Assembly (NCBI GenBank): GCA_013399015.1
Contig: VWZX01005770.1
Location: 1,150,698-1,214,697, forward strand
Source: Galbula dea
Lineage: Eukaryota > Chordata > Aves > Piciformes > Galbulidae
Length of the DNA stretch: 64,000 bases
Direction of reading: 5' to 3'
This document shows, piece after piece, positions 1-12,900 of the stretch (the first letter of the stretch is position 1; each line of letters begins with the position of its first letter). Made by a program: the position numbers and the translations under genes. Under the pieces are notes generated by a model. It searched no databases. It was not told the origin of the DNA and was given only the letters and a program-made list of their open reading frames with translations.

Positions 1-2474
1 GGGATGAGGAACACACAAGGTGGAAGACACAGCCTCCAAGTCCTCCAGGCCTGCTTGCCTCCTTGGGCTACCTCCAACAGACCTGCTGTGGTTGATTTTT
101 TTCAGAATGCTTAGAGTACACATGCTCCAGCATGGCTTCCATGGGATTTTGCTGCAGATGTAAGCACTCAACTCTTGTGCAAACCAGACCACAAGGTACC
201 AGGTTGGGTGTACAGAAAATGAGAAAATGAATGTAACTATTGTGTATATTTTCCAGCTCCTTAACCATAAGTTCAGCCAGCAATCTGGGTTCTTATTTTT
301 CTTTATCTACCCCTTCACTGGAGGAACACACTCATAAAAAACATCTGCTTTCAGAGTATAACCCTGCTTCATTCCCCAAAAGAGTGCCTCTTATCAGCAA
401 ACAATTCAGAGTTCATTTGGAAATAAAATGGTATGTCATTATATACTTACAGATTTGAAGGGAAGGCTGACAATGGATTGAACCAAGCCTTTCTAGGCAA
501 AAATAATTCTTGAATTTCCTGGCTTTTCAGCCTTAACATAGCTAAAGATATCATTTTAGCTAGAAGTATGAGCTCCCAATGCTCTTCTCTGCAAAATATC
601 CTTTACAATGTCGGCTTTGTAAAAAATGGAAACTAGTAAGTTAGCTCCAAAGAAACTTTAAGAAGAACATTGTCACCTCTGGGAGGCAGCATTTTATTGC
701 AAATACACAAAGTATGATTTGGTGTCCGACTCTTCAGAAGATTTTGAGCCTTCTCAAATCTACTGTAATATTAAAAAAACCCCAAAAATCTAGTAGAAAA
801 GAAACGAACATATGCTTGCAGTGGAACTAGCCATGCAAAAATACACTCTGCTTCCCCAGCCAGCAAGAGCCAGTTCTCAGATGAAATGGAGATAGGCACA
901 AAAGATTCCCAGTTTTCCTGAGTTTTCAACAGCAAGTTAGCAGAGTTTGATGGAAGAGCAGAATATCTGAGTTGTTCATCTGCTTTTAGAAAGATACTTT
1001 CCCACCATTCGCTCGTTTGTTCAACTCCACCTGCTAATTGGGAACGTGCTTACCCTTGTGCTTGCTACTTTACCAAACGACACTTTCCTTTCAGTTGTGT
1101 ATGTAGGGACTTGTTTTTCTTTCTTTCACCCGAGTCTGTCCTGATCTGGAGCTGGAATTTTCTTTCTGAGGTGCTCAGAACTCACATTAAAGCAGACTGT
1201 TTTTCTGCTGGGCTCTGTGGTGAGATATATCTTTCTAAAACACAGCTGCCCTTCTCTTTGCAGGTGGCTCTTTGGTGCTCTCAAAGGAATCGTGATCTTT
1301 GTAAAAACTGCTTCAGGATTAACACCTTTTATAATGTCCCAAGCAGGCCCTGTGTAAACATGAAACAACAGAGGACACCACATTTGTGGTGTCATTGGTG
1401 GACAAACACCAGTTTAACTTGTAACTTAATTAAAATAGATTACAGAAAAAGTAGCTGCACAAGACTAGTCTTGATTTGAAAACTACCCATGATGGAGAAC
1501 ACTCCACAATCCCTTGGAAATTGTTCCCACCAAAATCACCCCCTTTATTGGAAATCTGCAACGTTTTTCTACTCTGAGTCTCTCTGGCATCAGCTTCTGG
1601 CCATTAGCTCCTGTGTTGCCACAAGGGATGCAAGAGCTGTCTAACAGCCAATATCACAGCAGTTGCTGGTGATAGGGGACACGTGGTAGCCTCTGAAATA
1701 GGTACACAGCCAGATTTTCTCCAGAGTTCTCCTGAATCTGACAGTTCATTGTCTTGGGTTAGTGCAATGTCCTAGTACAGAACCATTTACCATGAGCCCT
1801 ACACTGCATGCATGCAACTAGCTGTACCTTTTTGCATGCACTAAATCCTTATTATCCTCAGGAAAGCAGAGTGGCAAAATGCTGCAAATGCAGCTGGCAG
1901 GTATTCTTGTGAGTCTGGAGATTTCAGGAGCTCTATATCCATTAACACCAGCTGAAGCACCACAACTTGAAGCTCATTTTCTTGAGGTTGATCATTGTAC
2001 ATCTCCCTTCCACAAAATGGTTCTTTTTTCTTAAATACTTCATGTACTTGATTTATATTTACAGGTCTGTTTCAGTGACAGTGATAGAGGGGCCAAGCCT
2101 ACACTCTTCTCATTAATCTTCCTTTATTCTGGCATATAAATATGTAGAGACAGTTGCCCTGTCTTAATAGCACTGTAAATGATTATTTTAGCAGTCTATA
2201 ATACTTCACCATCTGGTGAAGGAATACTTCCCTCCTTGAAGAAATACAAAATCCGTTCCTTAAAGCATGCACAACCTAAGGTAACAGTGCACAAAACCAC
2301 AGGGACGTAGATGTAGGCATGTGTCTTTTACACCACAGCTTTGCAGGTCTTTATGTCACATCTGATGCCATGGTTATCATTTGAGCTACCTATAGCACCA
2401 TGCTATCACTGGCCACTTCCACAGCTTTCACTTGAATGTCTAGATTATGTAATGCTCTATGATATTTATGCTTA

Positions 2475-2802
2475 TATATATGTGAAGGGTGGGTGTCAGG
2501 GGGGTGGGGTCAGGCTCTTCTCAGTGAAGCCCAGTGACAAGACAAGGGGCAATGGCTGTAAGCTGAAGCACAGGAGGTTCTGTGTGAATACAAGAAATTT
2601 TTTTTTCCCAGTTCAGGTGCCAGAGCACTGGCACAGGCTGCCCAGAGAGGTTGTGGAGTCTCCTTCTCTGGTGAGATTCAAAACCTGTCTGGATACATTT
2701 CTATGTGACCTGGTCTAGGGAATCCTGCTGTGGCAGGGGGGGTGGACTAGATGATCTTCCGAGGTCCCTTCCAACTCCTAACATTCTGTGATTCTGTGAT
2801 TG
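2475..2802 (+). mobile_element. CR1 LINE, 3' terminal fragment
   Basis: The + strand encodes the end of the CR1 ORF2 (a degraded version of VRLFSVKPSDK..., then EHWHRLPREVVESPSL and a CDLV stop). The CR1 3' UTR follows (GGTCCCTTCCAACTCCTAAC) with the terminal repeat ATTCTGTGATTCTGTGATT. It is 5' truncated, as is usual for CR1. The reading frame is partly kept but the fragment is far too short to be active. Confidence 0.93.
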
Positions 2803-4745
2803 TAAGCACAAGCCTTTTACTTTCACTTGTGTTTTCACTATGCTTCTTTTTTTAGTTAACAAAATGCATGACCTGAAGAGCCATATGAACTCTTCTGTCA
2901 TTAACTATTTCAGTGCCCAAAGTTGGGTGGTGTAAACACCTTGCCATGACCTAGCAAGCTATCTTAAAACTTCATCCTGTTCAAAGTGTCCCATTTGTGT
3001 AGCAGAATCTCAGAATCTCATAAGAAGTCAATACAAGTGAAAACATGAGCCTGCACCTTCAGGCTAAATCTGACTGGTGCAAGGATTTTCCTGCAAAAAA
3101 ACTTTCATTCCCATTTCCTTTTGTTAGCTCACACATCTTTCATTCAGGTGTTTGTTGGCTTTCCCTTGTGATAGGGAGGGATTCTGGAACTTTAATTCAT
3201 ATCTTCTAATGCCAGAATAAAAGTGACAAATCCCTGGCCTGCTTATTCAAGTGGTTGGCAAAGGCAATAAAGGGCTTTTTTTTTTTTTCCTGGTAAGGCA
3301 TGAAGTACAGCCAGGCAATACAAATGCAATACAAAATGTAATTCTCCATGTGATCTGAACTAACAAATCTTCATTCAGAGAAAGCCCATATACCCAATGG
3401 AGAGAAAGGCCAAAAATAACAGTAGAAAAGCTCAGAGCAGGAACAAAGATTCTAAAAGTACCAAAGGTTGTCATGACAGAATATTCATGTCAAAGTACCA
3501 GGAGCAGAAAACCATGGAAATGCTTTTGTCATTCTTATACATGCCTTGTGTCAGAATCTGGGGAAAATACACTGACTGACTGTAAAATACTTTGTCAGGC
3601 CTGAGCCTGACTACAAATTTTAGCTTGCAAAACCACACTTTCATCTGTCTCCCTTTGCAAGTCTCTTTCCAGTGGCAGAGGTGACAGATAAAAAGCTATG
3701 TGATTCTGGACAATATCAGTGTGAATGACTAGTAGGAAAGGTCATTAGTCTGGCCTCATTTTAGCCTACTACTGCTTTAAAGAAAAAGGAGCAGTTTTAT
3801 TACTGGGTGTTAAAACAAGCAAGTGTGAAGCTGACTTTGAAATACATTTATGGTCCAATATTTTTAGAACTCAATGTGTTGAAAATAAGTAACCATGATA
3901 GATAGATGCAGTGACTGTATGTGCCAAAGCTCCAGTTAAGTTCTGTATCAGTAGGGGTTACATGCATCAGTGCACCCAGAAAATTCTTCAGTTTTTGGCC
4001 TGATGCTTATAGAAGCTCACACACTGCTAATATTCATTGTTTAGCAAGAGCTGAATTTTTTTCCCTAGCAATAGCAGGGAAAGGCTGTTGCATGGCTGTT
4101 ATTATTGAAATATGATATCTGATGGTTATTTCATATATCTTCTGCTTCATAGTATACACAATTTCTGGCCAGGAAAACTTAATCTTCATATATGAGCAGC
4201 TAGCAAATATATTGGAGAGGTAGACTATTAAATTACTGTCTTGCAGAGAGACTTCTGTGTGGTCTTGCCAAGTCTCTGTCGATGTCTTCTACTCTTAACA
4301 ACATCTTCTTCATTTTCATATGGTATCCAAATCTCAGAGGCCTCTGATCTAGCTTTGCAATGAAGAACCCATCCTGTGGAGGAAACCAAAGGTGTCCATC
4401 CTTTATATTCTCTTTCAGATTCCTCTCTCTTCTCTTGAGCAGTAGTGGAAGTCTGTGATGTTCATTCTTCAAATTCAAGATAATACCTCTTGGCCCTATG
4501 GTTTTGATATTACCTGTCCAAATATGGGCTGAATGAAGTAGCTGTTAGATAAGTCAGCAAAGGGTTGCCACAGTCTACCTGTGCCAGAGGAAGCTCAGAT
4601 CAGCAGAGATAAGCCCAAGGATGCTGCTCAAGGCTTTGGAAGCTTCCAAGCCACAAAGAGCAGGAAGCAAATGGAGCATTTAGTCAGACATCTCAGTATC
4701 CTCTCTGTGATGTTCTTCCCACTACTGATCACATTGAGAGATGTT

Positions 4746-5085
4746 CACAGAATCATAGAATTACCACAGCTGGAAAAGTGAAGATATTTTTCCTAATATC
4801 CAATCTAAACCTACCCTGGCACAACTTAAGCCCATTCCTTCTAGTCCTAGTGCTAGTCACAAGGGAGAGGAGGCCAACACTTGCCTGTCTACAGCCTTCT
4901 TTCAGATAGCTGGAGAGAACAATAAGGTCTCCCCTCAGCCTCCTCTTCTCCAGGCTAAACAGCCCCAGCTCCCCAAGCCTCTCACCATAAGGCCTGTTCT
5001 CCAGACCCCTGATCACCCTAGCTGCCCTTCTCTGCTCCCTTTCCAGTGACCCAGCCTGGTGTGACCACTTTTGGCATGCTCCTGT
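4746..5085 (-). mobile_element. CR1 LINE, 3' fragment
   Basis: This copy is inverted. On the - strand it encodes the C-terminal CR1 ORF2 segment (LEREQRRAARVIRGLENRPY, then LGELGLFSLEKRRLRGDL) and runs to the 3' terminus, which appears on the + strand as cagaatcatagaatt. It is 5' truncated and the protein is diverged, so it is an older copy than those at 55 kb and 62 kb. Confidence 0.9.
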
Positions 5086-6640
5086 ATAGACAGAAGACAA
5101 AGCTCTAGGTTTTCCTTCTGTGGGCCAGTTTCCATGAACTTAGAAGTGTGTTGGGGGATTGACTCTGCTTAAGTAGTCTATTGTGATGCTTTTCTTGATG
5201 GGGGGCTGGGAGGTTGGAATCAGGGGTGAGACATGTCTAACAAACATAGTAGGGTGAGGAGAGGGCAAGATGGTGGAATGTGCACTGCATTCATAAGGAT
5301 GCTGCAGTGCTAAAGAGGAACCTTTAACTATTAAAGCAGGAGTCAGATATATGAGGGAAGTGTTGTGCCAGGGGGGTTAATATATCATCTATAATGAAAC
5401 AAAGCTGAGTGAATTGTCATGAGTAAGATGTGAAACATAAAAAAAAATAGTCAGGAAAAATCCATGGCAAAACCTGAGCTGCAGAAAGATAAAACCTCCT
5501 GAATTTTTAAACATTTCTGTGTACAGAGTTCATTTCTTTCCTGATCCACAGGCATCAAATCCATTCCAAAACAAAAAGACAAAGAAACTAACAGTGGAAC
5601 TGGGTATTTTTTCCAGACCCTTATAAGGAATTTTTGTTTCTTGCATACTAGTTCCTCTCTGGTCCAAATATATAGTGACCCAGAATTATAATCAATTTCT
5701 GGCCACAAGGTGCTCCTTGTGAAGTGACCTGGAAGATGGTTGTACATGTCACTAGAAACACACCAAAAGGTGGCATTTATTCCCCACTTCCCCTAACTGG
5801 GCAGCCTAAAAAATAAAGCAACAATATGTGACAGATAAAGTTAATCACTCCATCACCTCGAGAGAAAAACAGTATGGAGATGGAGCTCTTTAGGTCTATT
5901 CATGTAGGTTCTTCTACAGCCCACCACCTGACACTGGTCTAGTAAGCAGTGTGACTAATTCCTAGCATATGTTGTTTGCTCTCTCAACCTCTCCAGAGGA
6001 AGCAGCGTATGTGCCAGGGTGTCTTGTTTGGTCGGATTGTCTGCTGCCTTTTTAAATAGAAGTGCTGCTCTGCATTCATGCTACAGAAAGCAGCTCCAAA
6101 ATGTTCAGACCCTGTGCTTTGAGAGGCAGCTGGTGAGGTGTGGGACAGCACTTAATTCTAGCATATGTTTGTTCACCAGCCTCTGAAGGAGAAAGTTTTG
6201 CCTGGCTTAACTACAAGCTTTACTCTGACTATCATACTGTCATGCAATGCTACCATAACAGAGCTTTTCAGGCCAGCACCTTTTGGCAGTCACTATCTTT
6301 GCCTTAAGACAGAAAAATTCAGCCTCCTGAGCAAATCAGCAAGATAGCTCTCAGAAATATTGCTATAGGGGTGATCCAACATTTGGATGCACTTTCTGTG
6401 AGTTATCCAGCAAGGCCCAACCCCTTCTGCTGACGTTTTTCCTCTCTATCACACATCAGACTTTTCCCAGTGGAGCTGGAGAGCAGGCTTCAATGAAAAC
6501 TGCCTGTTTGCAGCTACATGGAGATTGCAGGCACCACAATCACTATTTCCTCTACCTGACCTGGAGCAGAAACTCCATCATCAGGATAGAAAGGTAGCCT
6601 TGTTGCCTAGCAAAGGTGGGATGATTTATCTCTGTCTCTA

Positions 6641-6665
6641 GATTGGTCCCTTTGCTGCATAAAAG
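6641..6665 (+). promoter_or_regulatory. Candidate SYT13 core promoter (inverted CCAAT and TATA-like)
   Basis: An inverted CCAAT box (GATTGG, 6641-6646) lies just upstream of a TATA-like CATAAAAG (6658-6665), about 130 bp before the SYT13 start codon. This would place transcription start near 6690 and give a 5' UTR of about 100 bp. Both motifs are short and could be coincidental. There is no obvious CpG island here. Confidence 0.35.
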
Positions 6666-6796
6666 AACTGTTTTCAGACTTCCAAGGAGAATGAAGCCAG
6701 GCTAGAAATCCGAGTGGATGTGTGAGAGCTGCTCTCCCAGGGAGGAGAAGGAGTCACAGGGTTTTTCTGCTTTTTGCTCCTCTGCAGCGCAGGACC

Positions 6797-6979
6797 ATGG
6801 TTTTATCAGCCCCAGTTATAGCCCTGGGGGCTACCTTAGGGACTGCAACTAGCATCCTTGCCCTCTGCGGTCTCACCTGCTTCTGCAAATGCAAGCAACC
6901 TGGGAAAGGACTCTCAGAAAAGGACCAGGAGGAGGACGCGGAAAATACTAAGCCCAGTGTGCTTCAGCCAGTCCAGCAA
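6797..6979 (+). CDS. SYT13: SYT13 coding exon 1 (membrane anchor)
   Basis: Encodes residues 1-61: a start MVLSAPVIALGATLGT, then a hydrophobic membrane helix to about residue 27, a Cys/Lys patch (CFCKCK) that may be acylated, and an acidic stretch. It ends in phase 0 at the donor CAA|gtaagg. The start is chosen because it gives the family N-terminus and sits in a near-ideal Kozak context. Confidence 0.95.
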
Positions 6980-9900
6980 GTAAGGCACAGTCTCTCTCAT
7001 TTACTCTGTGATTTTTCTTCAAATGCAGAGGGTGGGAATGCAACTTCTCTCAGGCTGCTCAGCATCTGATTTATGCTGCCTATTTATCTGCTTACTGTGT
7101 CCAGGATGTAACAACATGTTAGTGGGAGGAGGAGGAGTGAGGGAGAAACAGAGATGGGCTGGGTGCCCCACAAAATTACTGGAGCAGGAGACAGCTGCCA
7201 CATTAACAAAGAGAAAGCTGCTAATGGCAAAAACAGGAGAGGAGGACTGGAAATGCTGCTTAGCTGTCAAGTTAGAGCACAGGAGAAATTGTTTCCTGAG
7301 GAAAGAGACTGGACATTACCAAGTGGCATACAGGATTTTAAAGATGAGAAGGGTCCTGCTGGGATCTCCTATATTAGCTACTTCTCTAAATCTTTTAATG
7401 ATATCTTATGGTTCCTGCAGGATAATTCCCTGTCAACAGCTGGTTTCTTGTGAAAACCAATGCTCCTCCTCCCTCTGCCCCTCTAAACTGTGGGGATTAA
7501 TTATGCATGAAGTTAAAACAAGGCACTGAAATGGTAATAAAAGGCAAGTGAGATTTGACAATCTCATCACACCATGAGTTGCTTTTTCACTTACTGTAAG
7601 AGCAACGTGGAGTATGGATAATGTCAGGCATTCCTATGGGGTCCTTCTTTTTTGTTGGAATCCAAACCCCCTGATATACCCCTGAGCTCAGTGCAAGAGA
7701 AGAGCAGGTGGAATTATAAGACCCTTCTAATACACTTATTAAAAGGTAGCTCTCCTTTGAAGGGAAACATCTGATAAATTTCCTTGGTTGGCTGTGGTCT
7801 GTAGCATGAGCTGTAGCACTGGTCAGTCTCTGAAAGTATCACCTGTTGGCTGTTGCTCTTCATGTTCTATGTTCTTTTCACTTTCATCAATTTATTCAAC
7901 CAAATGTGCTGCCATAGCAGCCAGTTCCAAAGGCCATTGATCCATTGTACAACAGCCTTTGTTGGCCTTTTAATTATCTGAGCTGACTATTATTTTTGTG
8001 TTGTTAAAGAGTGTAGCAGAAGTCCTAATTGAATTTCTCTGTAATGTTTCAGTCAGAGTCGCTGGAAAGCTGCTCAGCACAAAGGGACCTGGGGGTTTTT
8101 GGTGGACAGCAGGTGAACATGAGCCAGCAGTGTGATCAGGTGGCCAAGAAGGCCAGCAGCATCCTAGCTTCTATCAGAAATAGTGTGGCCAGCAGGACTA
8201 GGGAAGTCATAGTCCCTCTGTACTCAGCACTGGTGAGGCCACAACTTGAGAATTGTGTTCATTTTTGGGCCCCTCACTACAAGAAGAACATTGAGCTGCT
8301 GGAGCATGTCCAAAGAAGGGCAACGAAGTTGATGAAGGGTCTAAAGCACAAGTGCTATAGAAGGCAGCTGAGGGACCTGGGGTTGTTTGGTCTGGAGGAG
8401 GCTCAGGGGGGACTTTCTCACTCTCTAAAACTACCTGAAAGGAGGTGGTAGTAAGGTGAGGCTCGATCTCTTCTCCCAGGTAATGAGTGATAGAACAAGA
8501 TTAAATGCTTTCAAGTTTTGCCAGTGGAGGTTCAGATTGGATATTAGGAAGAATTTCTAAGTTTTGAGAGGTTTTTTCTGAGTTTTGAGTTTTGTCATGT
8601 CCTTCCGAGGCTCCTTTCTTAAATTTTCTAACATCTACAGGGGATTTTCCAACTCCTGTATATAAGGATATACAATAATGTTGATATTTTCCAAGTTTAC
8701 TGTTAAAATGAATGAGAAACATGTGACTTTGACAGTCATATCACTCTGCATAACATTTTCTCTAGCTGTTGTCTGGAACAACACTACCCACAGATAACCC
8801 TACCATGAGCTTATTTCTACAAGACACTTTTTGTTGTTGTAATCTTCTAGCTCAGAAACCTCTCAAGTATTTAGCTCCATTCTCAGACTGGACATTTACC
8901 TTTTATAAAACCTTTTGTGAGTCATTCTGGGAAAGTCTTGGAGCTTGTCCTCCAGGATGTCATCCTGCTTGCATGACTGAAATAAGCAGTACGTCAATGT
9001 AAAATCCCATTAAGTCTCCAGTACCCAGTAGCTATTAGGATATGATCCTCACAATATTTCTATATTCATCAAGTTTGCCATACCTTAATCCAGTATTTGA
9101 CCAACAGGGTCTCAACCTGCCCTCAGTGTATCACTCTTAGCTGTGTGACTACCATAGTAGAGCCAAACTGAGTCCTGAGCTGGTGAAGTTTTCTCATCTG
9201 TGTCTATGTTTATACATTGTCCTGTCAGGACTTTTTTCTGACTGCATTAGTACACTGTATGTCCTAGTGGGTTTTTGACATCATTATTGAAGCCTGCCAG
9301 GGCAACTGACTCTGATAAACAGAGATGACAAAAGAAAGATGAAGCAAGAGTGCATTTTATTCAGTTGGCATGTTTGCCATGACAGTGATGCTTATATTTG
9401 CTACAGACATGCCTCCCCAAGGGCATGCCCTGCATACGTGAGGAGGAAGAGTTCGAACACAAAAATACATCTACGGAGCAATTAAAAACTGCTGTAGATT
9501 TGTAAAGCCTCAGCAAAGCATGCAGCATAAGGATACTAAACACATCCCACAATCTGGTGCATTGTTTGAATGATACTGGGCAAAGATCCAGACAGGTCTG
9601 TTGCAGCCTCCTTGCTACTTTTGGTTTCTTTCTTTCACACACACATTCTTTTATGCAGAATTATCTGAACCCTTCTGCTCATCTCCTTATTTAAGATAGT
9701 CTGCTGATTTACAAAGGGAACTTCCATAGGTCACTGCCATGTAACTAGATCAGCAGACAGCACTTGGGAACAGAGCTGGCATCAAAAATAATAAACAGAG
9801 GCAGATGCAGTTGGAAGAGGGGGTGAGCTAGTCCCACTGAGCTTGCATATGTCTCTCATCTTTATTTCTACAGAGCAGAAAGACAAGAGGAATATTCCAA

Positions 9901-12900
9901 CCCAGTGGAGCTCTTTGTTGCTGTGTGCTGATATATTTCCTGCCTAAATGTCTGGCTTTTACCAAGTGGAAGAAAAGATTCTGCTAACAATACTTCACTT
10001 TCCTATGGTGTTTTTAATCCCAAAGGATCCTGAATTGTTTAAGATGCTAGCAGCACACAACAATGCAGGCATACAGATCTTCTGTGATAGTCAGTGGCTG
10101 GTGGGACAGCAGCCTTACACAGTGGCTGCAGGAGAGAAAGGACAGCAAAGACTGCCCACCACAGCAGGCACTGTATGCCTGTTAGGAGATATGTTTGTGC
10201 AGAACAAAAGCAACCTGGCTTTTCCAGCCGTTGTCTAGTGCTTCCTAACATGTTTTGCTTGGCTGGTGGGCTTTATTTTTAGAAGAATGGAAAACTGCAT
10301 TTAAGGTTTGGATGAGTTACAGAGACATGGTGGAACAGCTCTCATGACTGGAATGTGCTCATGGATGGCTATGTCCTTTTCAGGAAAGACAAATCTAAAA
10401 GGGCGTGGTGGGGGAGTTGCTCTTTATGTGAGAGAGCAACTGGAATCTATTGAGTTCTGTCCAAGGGTGGATGAGGGGTGAGTTGTGAGTTTATGGGTGG
10501 AAATTAAGGGGCAGGCTAGCATGGGTGATACTGTCGTGGGTGTTTATTACAGGCCACCTGATCAGGATGAGGAAGCTGATGAGGCTTTCTCCAGGCACTG
10601 AGACAGTGGCCTCGCAATCACAGGCCCTGGTTCTTATGGGGGGTTTTAACTACCCAGATATTTGCTGGAAAGGCTACTCAGCCAGCCATTCACAGTCCAG
10701 GAGGTTCCTCCAGTGCATTGATGATAACTTCTTGATGCAAGTGGTGGATGAGCCCACTAGGAGGGGAGCACTGCTGGACCTGATACTCACTAACAAGGAG
10801 GGTCTGGTTGAAAAGGTAGAGGTTGAGGGCAACCTTGGCTGCAGTGACCATGAGATGGTAGAGTTCAGGTTCTTGTGTGGTAGGAACAGAATACCTAGTA
10901 GGATCACAACCCTAGACAAAGGGCCAACTTTGATCTTTTCAAGAAATTGCTAGGGGAAATCTCATGGGACAGGGTACTAGAAGATAGAGGGGCCCAAGCG
11001 AGCTGGTTAACATTCAAGAACCACTTCTTCCAAGCTCAAGATCAGAGCATCCCAACACGTAGCAAACTGAAGAAGGGAGTCAGGAGACCTGAATTGTTAA
11101 GTAGGGAACTACTGGGCAAACTGAAGTGGAAGAAGAGAGTCTACAGGTCATGGAAGGAGGGGCTGATACATGGGAAGAGTACAAGACTGTTGTGAGAGGA
11201 AGTAGGGAGGCAACTAGGAAAAATTAATACTAGGGGCAATATAGGCCCCCTGCTGAATGAGGTGGGTGCCTTGGTGACAGATGATACAGAGAAAGTGAAG
11301 TTACCGAATGCCTTCTTTGTCTCTGTCTATACTGTTAGAGACTGTCCTCAGGAGCCTCAGACCTCTGAGCCCCCAGATGATGTTAGGATACTGGAGGAGT
11401 TTTCCTTAGTTGAGGAGGACTGGGTTAGGGAGCAGTTAAACCATCTGGACATCATGGAGTTATGTCCATGGGACCTGATGGAATGCACCCACGGGTGCTG
11501 AGGGAGCTGGCAGAAGTCATTGCCAGGCCACTCTCCATCATCTTTGGTAAGTCCTGGGGCACAGGAGAGCTGCCTGGGGATTGGATGAAGGCAAATGTCA
11601 CTCCAGTCTTCAACAAAGGCAAGAAAGAGGAGCCAGGTAACTCCACACTGGTCAGCCTCACCTCCATCCCTAGCCAGGTCCCTTCCAACTCCTAATGTTC
11701 TGTGATTCTGTGTGATTCTGTGAGTAATTTTCCAAATTCCTATGTATTGTAGGACTGATGAGGCTCACATCTGTAAAAGTGCAATCTCACTTTCAGACCC
11801 ACACTGTATGTATGACTTACATAGTATCTAAACTCAGCTGAATGCTAGGTGGGGTCTGCACACAAGCCACTTCTCTTCAGAGTCCTTAGAACTGGCCAAG
11901 GCAAAATGCTGTGTTACATAGTGGATTTCCTAAGCACTGATGCACTGGCTCTCTTGAGAAGATGGAGTTGCTGACCTAATTAGTTCTTTACCATTGCCAA
12001 GTGCATGTAACCATAGAACTATTATCTCCATAAGCATAGTCTCACTGAAGAGCTAAAGTCCAGGTATTCTCTCTTTCTTTAGTCCTATTTCTTGTGTAAC
12101 AGGTATGCTCCCTCAAGACATGAGCTAGGACCACAAAGTCTCAACACAGAGACTTCAAAGGGCTTCAGGGCATCATCTACACTCATTATACGTAAGAAAC
12201 AATGAGACTAATGAAAAACTTTAATTACAGTTATGAATATTTTCTGGCTCACCCTTGATCTAAACACAAAATAGGTTGGCAGGCAACAGGGTTGGAGAGA
12301 ATCCCACTGCACAATAATCAACCAAATGGCAGTTTTACTTCTGCTTTTTGTCTTTCATATTTTGGAAACATTAATAAAATCTGTTTAAAAGGACAGGGTC
12401 ATTTGCTAGTCAGCTTTTGTTCTTTCCCATTGATGAATCCAAATATACATGAATCAGAAATGACTTCAGTTTTGAGCAGACAGGATTCTTTTTTGGGACA
12501 TAAAGAAAGGAGGACGGTTATATTCCACTAAAATACTTTTCATTGTTTTCAGAGAACAGTAATGCCTTTGTGACAACCTTTTTTTGGGCTGCCTGGGCAT
12601 TACACCATCTTTCAGGTTTTTCTGCTCATTCTATATTCACAATTCAGCAGGGAACTGGAAAGTTAAGAACAAACTCAGACATAACTCCCAATTTTAATCC
12701 CAGTATAATAAAGGGGAAATGTGTGTCTGAGGATCTGGTGGAGCTCTGCTCCACAGAACCAAGAGATAGTCCAAGTAGCTGATATGACCACTGAAATAAT
12801 TATTCTTGATGTACCATTGCAAGACTCATTTATTTGTTCAACCAGTTCTACTTTGTCCTTCTACACCATACTTGTTTCAAGTGACTGCATACTCACATAA

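Larger units (their letters stand above)
1..6640. other. Intergenic region upstream of SYT13
   Basis: No spliced or long open coding sequence is recognisable on either strand. Short open frames here are uninterrupted by chance and match no family I know. The only recognisable elements are CR1 LINE pieces near 2475-2802 and 4746-5085, listed separately. The rest is unremarkable AT-leaning non-coding DNA and may hold distal regulatory sequence that cannot be identified by eye. Confidence 0.7.

Noticed and set aside
7008..7529. 173-codon frame after SYT13 exon 1
   Set aside because: Begins inside the intron after a good donor, resembles no family and overlaps other frames.
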